From: Pseudomonas sp. GGS8
GTDB lineage: Bacteria; Pseudomonadota; Gammaproteobacteria; Pseudomonadales; Pseudomonadaceae
Direction of reading: 5' to 3'
DNA length: 64,000 bases
Assembly: GCF_024168645.1 (NCBI RefSeq)
Contig: NZ_JALJWF010000001.1
Coordinates: 4,343,501 to 4,407,500 of the forward strand
The notes under the pieces are model-generated. The model did not search any database, was not told the DNA's origin, and was given only the letters and a program-made list of their open reading frames with translations. A program made the position numbers and the translations under genes. Below are positions 32,926 through 42,261 of the stretch, piece by piece (position 1 is the first letter of the stretch; the number at the start of each line of letters is the position of its first letter).

Positions 32926-35900
32926 TCACTCAGCAGCGAGCGCGGTATCTCCCCGTACCTGTTGAGTGTCAGCAACCGTCTGGCGACCCACCTTGAACCA
33001 TGCGGCGTACAACGCCGGGACGAAGAAGATCGTCAGTAGTGTCGCCACGGTAAGGCCGCCCATGATCGCAATTGCCATCGGCCCCCAGAACACACTGCGC
33101 GTTAGCGGGATCATTGCAAGCACGGTGGCCAGCGCCGTCAGCATCACCGGACGGGTCCGGTGAATGGCGGCATCCAGCACGGCATTCCACGGGTCGCGTC
33201 CTTCGGCGATCTCGGTTTGCACCTGGTCGATCAGGATGACCGAGTTGCGCATGATCATCCCACCCAGTGCAATGATGCCCAGGATCGCGACGAAGCCCAG
33301 CGGCGACTGGAACACCAGCAGCGCCGGCACCACACCGATCAGGCCCAGCGGTGCGGTCAGCACCACCATCCACATGCGAGAGAAGTTCTGCAGTTGCAGC
33401 ATAAGCAGCAGCAGGATGCTGATCATCATCAGCGGGGCCACCGCCAGCAGCGCCTTGTTGGCCTTGTCGCTTTCCTCCACCGCGCCGCCCACGTCGATGC
33501 GGTAGCCCGACGGCAGTTTCGCTTCGATCTCCTTGAGCAACGGCTGGATCTGCTGCGTCACCGATACACCTTGCTCGCCATCCTTCACGTCGGCACGCAC
33601 CGTGATCGCCATGTCTCGGTTGCGGCGCCACAGCACCGGCTCTTCCAGCTCAGAGTGCACCTGTGCGACTTGCGACAGTGGCACCACCGTGCCCTGGCGG
33701 GTGTAGAGGTTGATGTTTTTGAGTGTGTCGAGGCTCAAGCGCTCCTCAGGCACGGCACGGGCCACGATGTCGATCAGGTCCTCGTGCTCACGCAATTGCG
33801 ACAGGGTTGCGCCGTTCATCACGGTCTGGGTCGCCAGCGACACGTCGGCCGGCGTGAGGCCCAGCGCGCTCGCCTTGTCTTGATCAAGCTGCACTTTCAG
33901 CGTGCGCACCGGGTCGTTCCAGTCGAGCTGGAGGTCGCGCACCTTCGGGTTGGACCCGACCACCTTCTCCACGTCGCGCGCGATCCGGCGCACCACCTGG
34001 GTATCGGGGCCTACGACGCGGAACTGCACCGGGTAGCCGACAGGCGGCCCCAATTCGAGCCGGGTCACCCGCACCCATGCCTGGGGGAATTGTTGGTCGG
34101 CCGAGGTCACCAGCCGCGCACGTACTCGCTCGCGTGCATCCAGGTCCTTGGTCATCACAACGAACTGGGCAAATCCGGGATTCGGCAGCTCGGGGTTGAG
34201 CGAGAGATAGAAGCGCGGTGCGCCGGCGCCGGTGTAGGCGGTATAGAAACGCACGTCCTCATCCTTCGCCAGGATCTCTTCCATGTGCTTGACCTGCTCG
34301 GTTGTCGCGGCGAACGAGGAGCCTTCCTTGACGCGCAGGTCAATGACCAGTTCAGGACGCGAACTGTTGGGGAAGAACTGCTGCGGCACTAGCTTGATAC
34401 AAGCCAGCGCAAGCACCAGGGCGCCAAACGTCGCACCGATGACCACCCAGCGGTGCTCGATAGCGGCGTCGATCAGGCGGCGCAGGGTACGGTAGAACTT
34501 CGTGTCGTACAGATCACCATGCTGGTGCTTGCCCAAGTCGTTGGGCAGCATCTTGACCGCCAAATACGGTGTGAAGATGCCGGAGCAGATCCACGAGAAC
34601 AGCACCGCGGCACCGACGATCCAGAAAATGCCACCTGCGTACTCGCCGGTAGTGGACTTCGAGAGGCCAATCGGCAGGAAGCCCACGACGGTGATCAGCG
34701 CGCCGGTCAGGCGCGGCATGGCGGTGGACTGATAGGAGAAGGCAGCCGCCTTCAAGCGGTCCATGCCGGTTTCCATCTTCGCCACCATCATCTCGATGGC
34801 GATAATGGCGTCATCCACCAGCAGCCCCAACGCGATAATCAGCGAGCCGAGCGAGATGCGTTCGAGGTTCCAGCCCATCGCCAGCATCACCAGCGCCACG
34901 CCGCCCAGCACCAGCGGCACCGTGGTCGCGACCACGAGGCCGGCGCGCCAGCCCAGGCTGGCCAGGCTCACCGCGATCACGATGATCAGCGCCTCGGCCA
35001 GCGCATGACCGAAGTCCAGGATGGCGTCCTTCACCGTGGTGGGCTGGTCGGCCACGAGCTCCAGCTCCACGCCGTGTGGAAGTTCCGACTGGATTTTGGC
35101 GACTGCCGTATTCATCGCCTTGCCAAGGTCCACGATGTTGCCGTCGCTGGTCATCGTGATGCCGAGCATCAGCACTGGCTGGCCGTTGTGGCGCACCGTG
35201 TAGGTGGGCGGATCCTCGAAGCCACGGGTAACGGTCGCAATGTCGCCGAGTTTGATCAGCCGGCCGCCCGCGCTGATGGGCACGTTGCGGATAGCCTCTT
35301 CGCTGGCGAATTGGCCGCTCACGCGTACCATCACGCGGTCGCCGTGGGTGTCGATCTGGCCTGCGGGCAACAGGGCGTTCTGGCTTTTGAGGCTTTCGGC
35401 GATGGCCAGCGGTGTAATGCCCAGCGCTGCCAGGCGCTCGTGCGAGAACTCGACGTAGACACGCTTGGCCTGCTTGCCGATGAGGTCGATCTTCTTGACC
35501 ATCGGCACCTTCAGCATCTGGCGCTTGATGTCTTCGGCTGCGTCCGACAGGTCGGCGTGGCCGACGCCGTCGCCCTTGACGGCGTACATCAGGCCATACA
35601 CGTCGCCGTACTCGTCGTTTACGATCGGCCCGATCACGCCGTCAGGCAGCTCGAGGCTCAGGTCGTTGAGTTTTTTACGCGCCTGGTACCAGGCCTCGCG
35701 CTGGTCAGCCTTGGAGGTGCCGCCGCGCACGGTGAGCGTCATGCCCGCGTAGCCTTGCCGCGCGTAGGTGACCACCTTCTCGAAGTTGTCGATCTGCTCG
35801 AATTTCTTCTCCATGCGGTTGAGGACCTGGTCCTGCATCTGCTGGGCGGTAGCGCCCGGCCAGATGACCATGGTGGTCATGGAGGGCACGGAAAAATTCG

Positions 35901-36021
35901 GATCTTCGAGCTGGCCGAGCCGGGTGAAGCTGAAGGCACCGGCCACCGCGACGAGGATGAGCATGAACAGGACGATGGCGCGGTGACGCAGCGCCCAGTC
36001 GGTGAGGTTGAAGTTGTTCAT
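32926..36021 (-). CDS. RND efflux pump inner-membrane permease (HAE1/TriC-like)
   Basis: 1031 residues, normal for this family. N-terminal helix FNLTDWALRHRAIVLFMLILVAVAGAF is followed by a porter domain, a block of helices at about 335-550 including LGSLIIALGLLVDDAIIAIEMM (TM4 Asp pair for proton relay), then the second porter domain and a second block at about 850-1020. It takes drugs or other amphiphiles from periplasm or membrane and passes them to the tripartite channel. It overlaps the adaptor gene by four bases. The single permease gene matches TriABC-like or simple MexAB-like systems. Confidence 0.93.
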   Translation of the reverse strand: MNNFNLTDWALRHRAIVLFMLILVAVAGAFSFTRLGQLEDPNFSVPSMTTMVIWPGATAQQMQDQVLNRMEKKFEQIDNFEKVVTYARQGYAGMTLTVRGGTSKADQREAWYQARKKLNDLSLELPDGVIGPIVNDEYGDVYGLMYAVKGDGVGHADLSDAAEDIKRQMLKVPMVKKIDLIGKQAKRVYVEFSHERLAALGITPLAIAESLKSQNALLPAGQIDTHGDRVMVRVSGQFASEEAIRNVPISAGGRLIKLGDIATVTRGFEDPPTYTVRHNGQPVLMLGITMTSDGNIVDLGKAMNTAVAKIQSELPHGVELELVADQPTTVKDAILDFGHALAEALIIVIAVSLASLGWRAGLVVATTVPLVLGGVALVMLAMGWNLERISLGSLIIALGLLVDDAIIAIEMMVAKMETGMDRLKAAAFSYQSTAMPRLTGALITVVGFLPIGLSKSTTGEYAGGIFWIVGAAVLFSWICSGIFTPYLAVKMLPNDLGKHQHGDLYDTKFYRTLRRLIDAAIEHRWVVIGATFGALVLALACIKLVPQQFFPNSSRPELVIDLRVKEGSSFAATTEQVKHMEEILAKDEDVRFYTAYTGAGAPRFYLSLNPELPNPGFAQFVVMTKDLDARERVRARLVTSADQQFPQAWVRVTRLELGPPVGYPVQFRVVGPDTQVVRRIARDVEKVVGSNPKVRDLQLDWNDPVRTLKVQLDQDKASALGLTPADVSLATQTVMNGATLSQLREHEDLIDIVARAVPEERLSLDTLKNINLYTRQGTVVPLSQVAQVHSELEEPVLWRRNRDMAITVRADVKDGEQGVSVTQQIQPLLKEIEAKLPSGYRIDVGGAVEESDKANKALLAVAPLMMISILLLLMLQLQNFSRMWMVVLTAPLGLIGVVPALLVFQSPLGFVAILGIIALGGMIMRNSVILIDQVQTEIAEGRDPWNAVLDAAIHRTRPVMLTALATVLAMIPLTRSVFWGPMAIAIMGGLTVATLLTIFFVPALYAAWFKVGRQTVADTQQVRGDTALAAE

Positions 36022-37130
36022 CGGGCGGCCTGCTGCGTGGTGTTCGCGTCAACAATCGCCGCGCCGGGAAGCGCGACTTTCAGCCCGGATGACATCTTCT
36101 GCACCCCGGCGGTGACGACCAAAGCGCCGGCCTGCGGCCCGGAGACGAGCACGTCGTCATTGCGATAGCCCCACACCGCCACCTGCACCAGTTCGACGAT
36201 GCCTGCCGGACCCTTGCCCGCGGGCGTGACCACCCACAGCGCCGGCTGGCCGCCGCTTTGCGTCAGTGCCGTGGCCGGTACCGCCGCCACGGAGACACCG
36301 GTCATCATGCGCTCGGCCGTTACCGTGGCAGTGGCGCCCAGCGGCAGCGCCTGCACCGGCTTAAGCCGTGCGCGATAGGTGCGCGTCTGCGCCGCAGCCT
36401 GCGGCGACAGCTCGCGCAGCGTGACATCGAAGACTTCGTTCGGCGCACTGGCCAGCGAAGCCTTGAAACGCGCCTCCTTGAAAACCGACAGCTGATCCTC
36501 GGGCACATCGATGACGATCTCTGACTCATCCGGATTCGCAACCGAGACCACCGGTTGGCCTTCGGCCACGACCTGTCCAGCCTCAAAGCGCACAGACGTG
36601 ACGACACCGCTACGCGAGGCGCGCAACACGGTGTACTTGAGCCGGTTACGCGCGAGCTCGAGCTTACGTGCCTCGGCCTCGGCGGTCGCATGCGCGGTTT
36701 GGGCGTTGGTCTGCGCGCGCTCGTCATCGGCCGCACTGACCGAGCCGTCAGCCTTCAGCGCGGTCAGGCGCTGGCGGTCCGAATCGGCTTGGCGTGTCTG
36801 CTCGACGGCAACCGTCCATTGTTGTCGCGACGCGTCTTCAGCGAGGCGGTAGTCGCTGTCATCCAGCACAGCCAGGATGTCGCCTTCGCGCACAAACTGG
36901 CCGACGTCGACCTTGCGCTGGGCGACCTTGCCGCCCACGCGGAAGGCCTGATCGACTTCGTGCCGCGACTGTACGGTGCCCACGTAACGACTGATGTCGC
37001 GGGCATTGTCGTAGTTGATTGCCGCGGTGCGTACCGGGCGTGGCGCCTGAACGGTGGGTTGTTCCGGGCTACAGGCGCAAAGCATGACGGCTACGGCCAG
37101 GGCGCCGGCGGCAGTAAGGGAGGTTTTCAA
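36018..37130 (-). CDS. RND periplasmic adaptor (membrane-fusion protein)
   Basis: 370 residues. Starts with a lipoprotein-like signal (MKTSLTAAGALAVAVMLCACS, probable lipid Cys20). The lipoyl and coiled-coil hairpin region is visible as KVAQRKVDVGQFVREGDILAVLDDSDYRLAEDASRQQW through ARKLELARNRLKYTVLRASRSGVVTSVRFEAGQVV, followed by beta-barrel and membrane-proximal domains. It bridges the permease and outer-membrane channel. Second gene of the pump operon. Confidence 0.92.
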   Translation of the reverse strand: MKTSLTAAGALAVAVMLCACSPEQPTVQAPRPVRTAAINYDNARDISRYVGTVQSRHEVDQAFRVGGKVAQRKVDVGQFVREGDILAVLDDSDYRLAEDASRQQWTVAVEQTRQADSDRQRLTALKADGSVSAADDERAQTNAQTAHATAEAEARKLELARNRLKYTVLRASRSGVVTSVRFEAGQVVAEGQPVVSVANPDESEIVIDVPEDQLSVFKEARFKASLASAPNEVFDVTLRELSPQAAAQTRTYRARLKPVQALPLGATATVTAERMMTGVSVAAVPATALTQSGGQPALWVVTPAGKGPAGIVELVQVAVWGYRNDDVLVSGPQAGALVVTAGVQKMSSGLKVALPGAAIVDANTTQQAAR

Positions 37131-37159
37131 GGCGGTTCCTCTTTAAAAAACGGCAGTTC

Positions 37160-38665
37160 TCAGGAAAGTGGTGGCCGGTCGGCTTTGGTGGCTGCAGTGG
37201 AGGGGGCAGGTTGTTCGAACACCTGCCAGCCCCCGCCCAGTGCCTTGTAGAGCTGCACGCTATCGAGCAGCAGTCGGGTGCTGCTTTCGTTGGCGTTCAA
37301 GCGTGCCGCCAGGCGCGCCCGCTGCGAATCCAGCAGCGGCAACAGGTCGATCTGCCCGCGGTTATAGAGCGACTGGGCGCGGTTCTGCGCAGACTCCGCG
37401 GACGCGGCGGCCAATTGCAGCGACCCGGAGCGGCGACGCTCCTGCGTCAGCGTGACGAGGGCGTTCTCCACATCCTCGAGCGCCCGTACGATGCCGTCTT
37501 CGGCGCGCAGCAGCGCCTCTTGTTGAGCACTTTCGGCAGCGTCGTTGATCGCTTGCGTACGCCCGGCGTTGAAGATCGGCATCGCCAGCAAGCCCGCCAC
37601 GTTGGTGAAGCGCGCAGCGCCGAGATTTGCGCCGTTCAGGTTCAGGCCCTGGCGACCGAAGGACGCGTCGAGGAAGAGCCGCGGAAACCACTCGGCCGCG
37701 GCCTGTTGGCGGCGCGCATTGGCTGCGTCGAGTTGCGCCATCAGCGCCAGCACATCAGGTCGACGTTGCAGCAGCGCGGCGGGCTGGCCCGGCTTGGCCT
37801 CGGGCACCACCACATCGCTATTGGAGGACTGGATGTTCGCGGTATTGAAGGACTGGTCGGCGATCAGCACCGCGATGCGATGGCGCGATACCTCCGTCAG
37901 CGTTTCCAGCGGCGGAATCTGTGCCCGTGCCGACAAGGCGTCGGTCTGCGCGCGCTCGACGTCGAAGGCGGATGCCAGCCCCACCTGCTGGCGCGCGGTG
38001 ACCAGACGTAGCGTCTCGTCCTGCATCGCCGAGATGGCGCGCAGGGTCGCGACCTGGCGCTGCGCGCCGATCAGTGTGAAGTAATTGCTGACGACGTCGC
38101 TCATCACCAGCAGACGTACACCGCGCATGCTGTCCTCCGCGGCCAGCGCATCGGCATTGGCCGCCGCTGCGCCGGCGCGCAAGCGCCCGCTCAGGTCGAG
38201 TTCCCAGGAGACGTCCAGACCCACACTGGTGGTCTTGGTATCCGGATAACCCTGTTTCGTGGCCGAGTTGTAGCCGGTGCTGCGATCACTGCCAGAGGCG
38301 GATGCGCCGACGCTCGGGAGCAACCAGGAACGGCTGACTGTTTCGCCGGCGCGCGCGGCGCGCAGACGCTCGGCGGCCATCTTGACGTCGCGGTTCTCGC
38401 GCGCTGCTCGGCGCACCAGATCCGTCAGCACCGGGTCATGGTAGACCTCCCACCATGCCGCCTCGGGTTCCATCTCGGAGGCCGTGCTCGCGGCGAAGTT
38501 GCTCGGCAGTTCGACCGACGGCTTGACGACCGGCGTGGAGCAACCGCCCAGGGCGAGGGCGATCGAAGTGGCAAGGGCGGCCGCAACAACGGCGAGCCCG
38601 GCCCGTTGCAAGGTCGGCCGACCGGTGTGGAGGGGCAGTGGAAAGGAAACTGGAAGTCGCGGCAT
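37160..38665 (-). CDS. RND outer-membrane channel lipoprotein (NodT/OprM family)
   Basis: 501 residues from the ATG at 38665; the frame extends upstream but the leader is not signal-like. The signal peptide ends ALALGGC, with the cysteine the lipidation site. OMF repeats are visible: AAWWEVYHDPVLTDLVRRAARENRDVKMAAERLRAARAG and ADVLALMAQLDAANARRQQAAAEWFPRLFLDASFG. It ends with LLLDSVQLYKALGGGWQ, the NodT family signature. It forms the trimeric outer-membrane exit duct. First structural gene of the pump operon, reading toward adaptor and permease. Confidence 0.92.
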   Translation of the reverse strand: MPRLPVSFPLPLHTGRPTLQRAGLAVVAAALATSIALALGGCSTPVVKPSVELPSNFAASTASEMEPEAAWWEVYHDPVLTDLVRRAARENRDVKMAAERLRAARAGETVSRSWLLPSVGASASGSDRSTGYNSATKQGYPDTKTTSVGLDVSWELDLSGRLRAGAAAANADALAAEDSMRGVRLLVMSDVVSNYFTLIGAQRQVATLRAISAMQDETLRLVTARQQVGLASAFDVERAQTDALSARAQIPPLETLTEVSRHRIAVLIADQSFNTANIQSSNSDVVVPEAKPGQPAALLQRRPDVLALMAQLDAANARRQQAAAEWFPRLFLDASFGRQGLNLNGANLGAARFTNVAGLLAMPIFNAGRTQAINDAAESAQQEALLRAEDGIVRALEDVENALVTLTQERRRSGSLQLAAASAESAQNRAQSLYNRGQIDLLPLLDSQRARLAARLNANESSTRLLLDSVQLYKALGGGWQVFEQPAPSTAATKADRPPLS

Positions 38666-38782
38666 CGCATTGGACTCGTGTAGATTCGAGGTGGCATCAG
38701 CGTAGGGCCCGGTGTGCGCGAAGTCGTCAGCGAAGCGTCGCCATTCGGTCGCCATATCGAGCGCTCATTCAGGTTGGGGGCG

Positions 38783-38998
38783 TCACTCGCCGTCGGTGTC
38801 TGACGCGTGCTCGCCGGCCGCTGACGCGAGGTCCGAGTCAATCGACTCCAGCAACGCTTCGGCGGACGAAAACTTGCTTTGACGCCCGGTGACCAGGTTT
38901 TCGAGGCGGCCCACGAGAGCCCCGGGCATGGCATCGCTACGCAGCTTCACGACATACGAGCGACGGTTCGGGTATTTGGATTCAGGATTCAGGCTCAT
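38783..38998 (-). CDS. Small conserved hypothetical protein
   Basis: 71 residues from the ATG at 38998. The frame is open further upstream but there it overlaps the regulator gene out of frame. NRRSYVVKLRSDAMPGALVGRLENLVTGRQSKFSSAEALLESID follows a pattern I know from short proteins in beta- and gammaproteobacteria (a YVVKL strand, GRLENLVTG turn, then a helix with Phe and Leu), usually next to signalling genes; no function is established. It lies between the regulator and the pump genes on the same strand. Confidence 0.55.
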   Translation of the reverse strand: MSLNPESKYPNRRSYVVKLRSDAMPGALVGRLENLVTGRQSKFSSAEALLESIDSDLASAAGEHASDTDGE

Positions 38999-39131
38999 TG
39001 CAGACCAGGGGATCAGAAAGTTCGCCGACAGCGTAGGCTGTCCCCCCTGGTCGAGTCGTAAGCGAAAGGTCGGACTTCGGTCGGGACAGACATGAACACC
39101 GCAGTCCCACAGGTTTTGCGCCTTTAACTCT

Positions 39132-42029
39132 TCAAACGGGCCTTGTAGCCTGAAGCAACGAGTGCGCACGTCTCGCCAGTTCGGTTCCCTCGGTTTCAGG
39201 CAATTGATCAACCAGCGCCGCCAGGGCCTGGCGGTCCTCGGTTGCAGCGTCGTGGTGCCCGCACAGCTCGACCAGCGCCAGCAACTCCAGCCACGGTGCG
39301 GCCTGGGCGCGCGCCTCCTCAATCGCGCGCCGCGCTGCGGTGCTGCCGGCATCGAGCCGGCCCTGCATCCGCGCAATCGCTGCCTCCAGCAGCAACAGTT
39401 GCGGCAGGTACACGCGCTCGCCCAGTTCTTCCCCCACCCGTAGTGCTTCCTGTAGTTCGGCTTGCGCCGCGTCGAAATCACCCGCCAGCAGCAGCGCCTC
39501 GGCGGCGTAGCCGAGCACCTCGCTGGCACCGGAGCGCATGCCGAGTCCGGTGTGTTCGTTGTAGGCCTCGCGGATGTTGCGGTAGCCATCGCGCGGCGTG
39601 CCATTGCGCGCGTCGGCCCAGCCACGCCACCAGCGGCAAGCCGTGCGCCCCAGTGCGAGTGAATACTCGTCGACCAGCGTCTGCATGTCGTCAGCCAGCG
39701 CTGCCACACGCACAGAGTTGCCCATCCGCACCTCGATCAACACCTCCTGCCAGGTGGCGACCAGCCAGGTCATGGGCTGGCGAAGCGCCTGCGCGCGGGT
39801 CCGTGCCCGCTGGATGTGGTCCCGGCCTTGCTCAACCAGACCGGAACGCACGAGTTCTATGGCCAACATTCCGTGCAGCATGACCTGAGGATCGGCCGCG
39901 AAAATCTCATTCGCCCCGATGTCCAGCGGCTCGGCGATTGCGAGGGCGCGCTCTAGCCAATGGCGGGTCGCCTGCGTGCGCCCCTGGAGATGATGCACCT
40001 CGCCCTGAACGATGCACGCCACCAGCATGAGCGCCGGGTCGTTCGCCTCGCACGAGAGGGCTTCGGCGCGTTCTGCTACCGCCAGCGCCAGCGTGTAGTC
40101 GCCGCGCAGACCGAGCAGATAGCCGAAGCCGTGCAGCAGGCGACCGCGCATCGGATGCTCGGGGATCTCAGTTAGCAGTGTGTACGCGCGTTCGAATGCG
40201 TTCCTGGCTTCGTTGCCGACACCGAGCGTATGGAAAGCCGATACGCCCTGCAGCGTCGCCAAGGTAATTTCGAGCGTATCGCGCTCTATCCCTTCCGGTG
40301 CTTGCCGCAGCAGAACCTGCGCCCGCTCGGTGAGGCCGATGCACAAGGCCGGGCTGAAGTGCAGCAGCGCGGCTTCCGCGGCCTCGGCGTAGTAGCGCAG
40401 CGCGATCATCGGCTGCCGGGCCCGGTCGAAGTGCGTCGCCAATGCCGAGGCAGCAACTGGCACGCCGGCGATGCGCTCGTGTTCAAGCGCAGCGCCAACC
40501 TGGTGATGAAGGTGAGTGCGCAATGAGCGCGGCGTGCGGTCGTACAGTACCTGGCGGAAGAGGGCATGCCGGAACGAGTAGGGTAGCTCCGCCATCTCAT
40601 CAGGTTCGGGGGCCCGCGACCGCGTGAGCCACACCTGCTCGCGCACCAGTTCCTCACAGGCGTGGACCGCAGAAGCGAGGTCGCGTTCGAGGGCCAGCGA
40701 AACCGTCTCGACACGAAATTCGACTCCGCATACCGCTGCCGCCGAGAGCAGCGCACGCTGCTCTGGCCCGAGCTTGGTGATGTAGTGATCAATGATGGCC
40801 GCAAGGTTTTCGGGAACTGCCATTCCCGTCAGCCGGGCTTCGATGGTGGCGTCGTCGTCCGCAGGGTCCATCACTTCACTGATGACTGACGACACGAACA
40901 GCGGCACGCCGTCGGTGCGCTCGTGCAGGGCACGCACGAAGGCTTCATCACGCGCCAGCGACGCCGAACGCAGCGCGACATAGTCAGCGACTTCGGTTTC
41001 CGAGAACGGATCGAGCACCACTTCCTCGCACAGACGTTGTTGACGCAGTTCGTGGCGCAACGAGTTGAACGGATGGTCGAGCGCTACCACTTCGGCGACG
41101 CGGAAGCTCGACAACCACATAAGCCGCGCGCGGCCACGTCTGCGCGCCACATAGTCGATGAGCTGGACCGTCGCCCGATCGCTCCAGTGCAGGTCTTCGG
41201 TCACCAGCAACAGCGGTCGCTGCTCCGTGTAGCGGTCCAGCAGTTCGCCCATTTCCCGCAGCATGCGATCCGGACCGATGCCCGCAAGCTCTCGCCGCAG
41301 CGCGTCTCGCTCTTGCGCTGTGCTCAGCCACGGCAGTTGCAGCAGCCAGGTCGGCGCCACGGTGCGCAGCAGTGCCGGCAGGGCAGGGTCGCTGCGGCAC
41401 AGATCGGCCAACGCCTCCAGCACTGGCAGGTACGGTTCGCCGGTGCCGTAGTGCTCCACGCAGTGGCCGCGTGCGCAGGCGATGCTGCCAAGGCTGGCGA
41501 GGAAATGCTCGATCAACGTGGTTTTGCCAATCCCCGGTTCTCCGGCAAGCCAGACCACCGCCCGTTGCCCGCCGCAAGCCCGCTCCCATGCCTGCTGCAG
41601 TTTTGAGCGTTTGTCGGTGCGACCAATGAATGGCGGCGACGGATAGGCGACGACCGCCGGCACGGTCGTGGATGCAGACGGTATCGAAGGGGCAGGGGAC
41701 GGCCCGGCGATGAACCGATAGCCGCGCCGCGACACCGTCTCGATGAAGCGGGGCTGCCTGGGGTCGTCGCCCAGCACCTTGCGCAGATCGCTGATGGCTG
41801 TCTTCAACACCGAATCGCTGACAAACCGATGCCCCCACACTTCATCAAGCAAAGCATCCTTGGTCACCAGCGATCCCGGCTGGCGTGCAAGTGCGCAAAG
41901 CAGCATGAAGGGCGTTGGCGCCAAAGCCACGGCTTCTCCATTACGTGACAGGCAGGCGTTGGCTTCGTCGAGCTCAAACTCGACGAAACAGAGCTGGACC
42001 GGGTTCGGATGGGACTGCGGACGTGCCAC
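39132..42029 (-). CDS. Large winged-helix STAND ATPase regulator
   Basis: 965 residues. N-terminal OmpR/PhoB-type DNA-binding domain (about 10-110): PFMLLCALARQPGSLVTKDALLDEVWGHRFVSDSVLKTAISDLRKVLGDDPRQPRFIETVSRRGYRF. An AAA/STAND module follows (FIGRTDKRSKLQQAW; Walker A GEPGIGKTT; Walker B LLLVTEDLHWSD, about 135-400). The C-terminal half (about 560-940) is helical TPR-like repeat. There is no receiver domain, so it responds to ligand or protein binding rather than phosphorylation. The nearest targets are the RND pump genes downstream on the same strand and the divergent catabolic cluster at 42262; both are inference. Confidence 0.88.
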   Translation of the reverse strand: MARPQSHPNPVQLCFVEFELDEANACLSRNGEAVALAPTPFMLLCALARQPGSLVTKDALLDEVWGHRFVSDSVLKTAISDLRKVLGDDPRQPRFIETVSRRGYRFIAGPSPAPSIPSASTTVPAVVAYPSPPFIGRTDKRSKLQQAWERACGGQRAVVWLAGEPGIGKTTLIEHFLASLGSIACARGHCVEHYGTGEPYLPVLEALADLCRSDPALPALLRTVAPTWLLQLPWLSTAQERDALRRELAGIGPDRMLREMGELLDRYTEQRPLLLVTEDLHWSDRATVQLIDYVARRRGRARLMWLSSFRVAEVVALDHPFNSLRHELRQQRLCEEVVLDPFSETEVADYVALRSASLARDEAFVRALHERTDGVPLFVSSVISEVMDPADDDATIEARLTGMAVPENLAAIIDHYITKLGPEQRALLSAAAVCGVEFRVETVSLALERDLASAVHACEELVREQVWLTRSRAPEPDEMAELPYSFRHALFRQVLYDRTPRSLRTHLHHQVGAALEHERIAGVPVAASALATHFDRARQPMIALRYYAEAAEAALLHFSPALCIGLTERAQVLLRQAPEGIERDTLEITLATLQGVSAFHTLGVGNEARNAFERAYTLLTEIPEHPMRGRLLHGFGYLLGLRGDYTLALAVAERAEALSCEANDPALMLVACIVQGEVHHLQGRTQATRHWLERALAIAEPLDIGANEIFAADPQVMLHGMLAIELVRSGLVEQGRDHIQRARTRAQALRQPMTWLVATWQEVLIEVRMGNSVRVAALADDMQTLVDEYSLALGRTACRWWRGWADARNGTPRDGYRNIREAYNEHTGLGMRSGASEVLGYAAEALLLAGDFDAAQAELQEALRVGEELGERVYLPQLLLLEAAIARMQGRLDAGSTAARRAIEEARAQAAPWLELLALVELCGHHDAATEDRQALAALVDQLPETEGTELARRAHSLLQATRPV

Positions 42030-42164
42030 GTTGGATTCCTGAAAGCTGAAACAGAGTTATGCGCCGTGAGGCGTGGCTCGTGGTCACTCCAATAACAACG
42101 CTGATCGGCTCGGAAGCCAAGCCTCGTCGGTCGGAAACTGGTGTCGGAAAATTAATGACGGTAA

Positions 42165-42178
42165 TTTCAATATTGAAA
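42165..42178. promoter_or_regulatory. Palindromic operator candidate before the hydroxylase gene
   Basis: TTTCAATATTGAAA is a perfect 14-base palindrome, with a half-site TTTCAATTT immediately downstream at 42183. It lies in the divergent intergenic region about 85 bases before the hydroxylase start. The TetR gene that follows the hydroxylase is the likely regulator. Confidence 0.5.
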
Positions 42179-42261
42179 TATGTTTCAATTTTACATACCT
42201 TCACCTTGCCTGACGATGGGACCTGCGTGTCTCACGACTTCAATCACAACAAGGGCTCGAG

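Noticed and set aside
34453..36168. Plus-strand open frame of 571 codons
   Set aside because: Antisense to the RND permease and adaptor; no recognisable domain.
39135..39709. Upstream extension of the 71-residue gene at 38783
   Set aside because: Overlaps the STAND regulator in another frame and is not protein-like; only the part from 38998 is kept.
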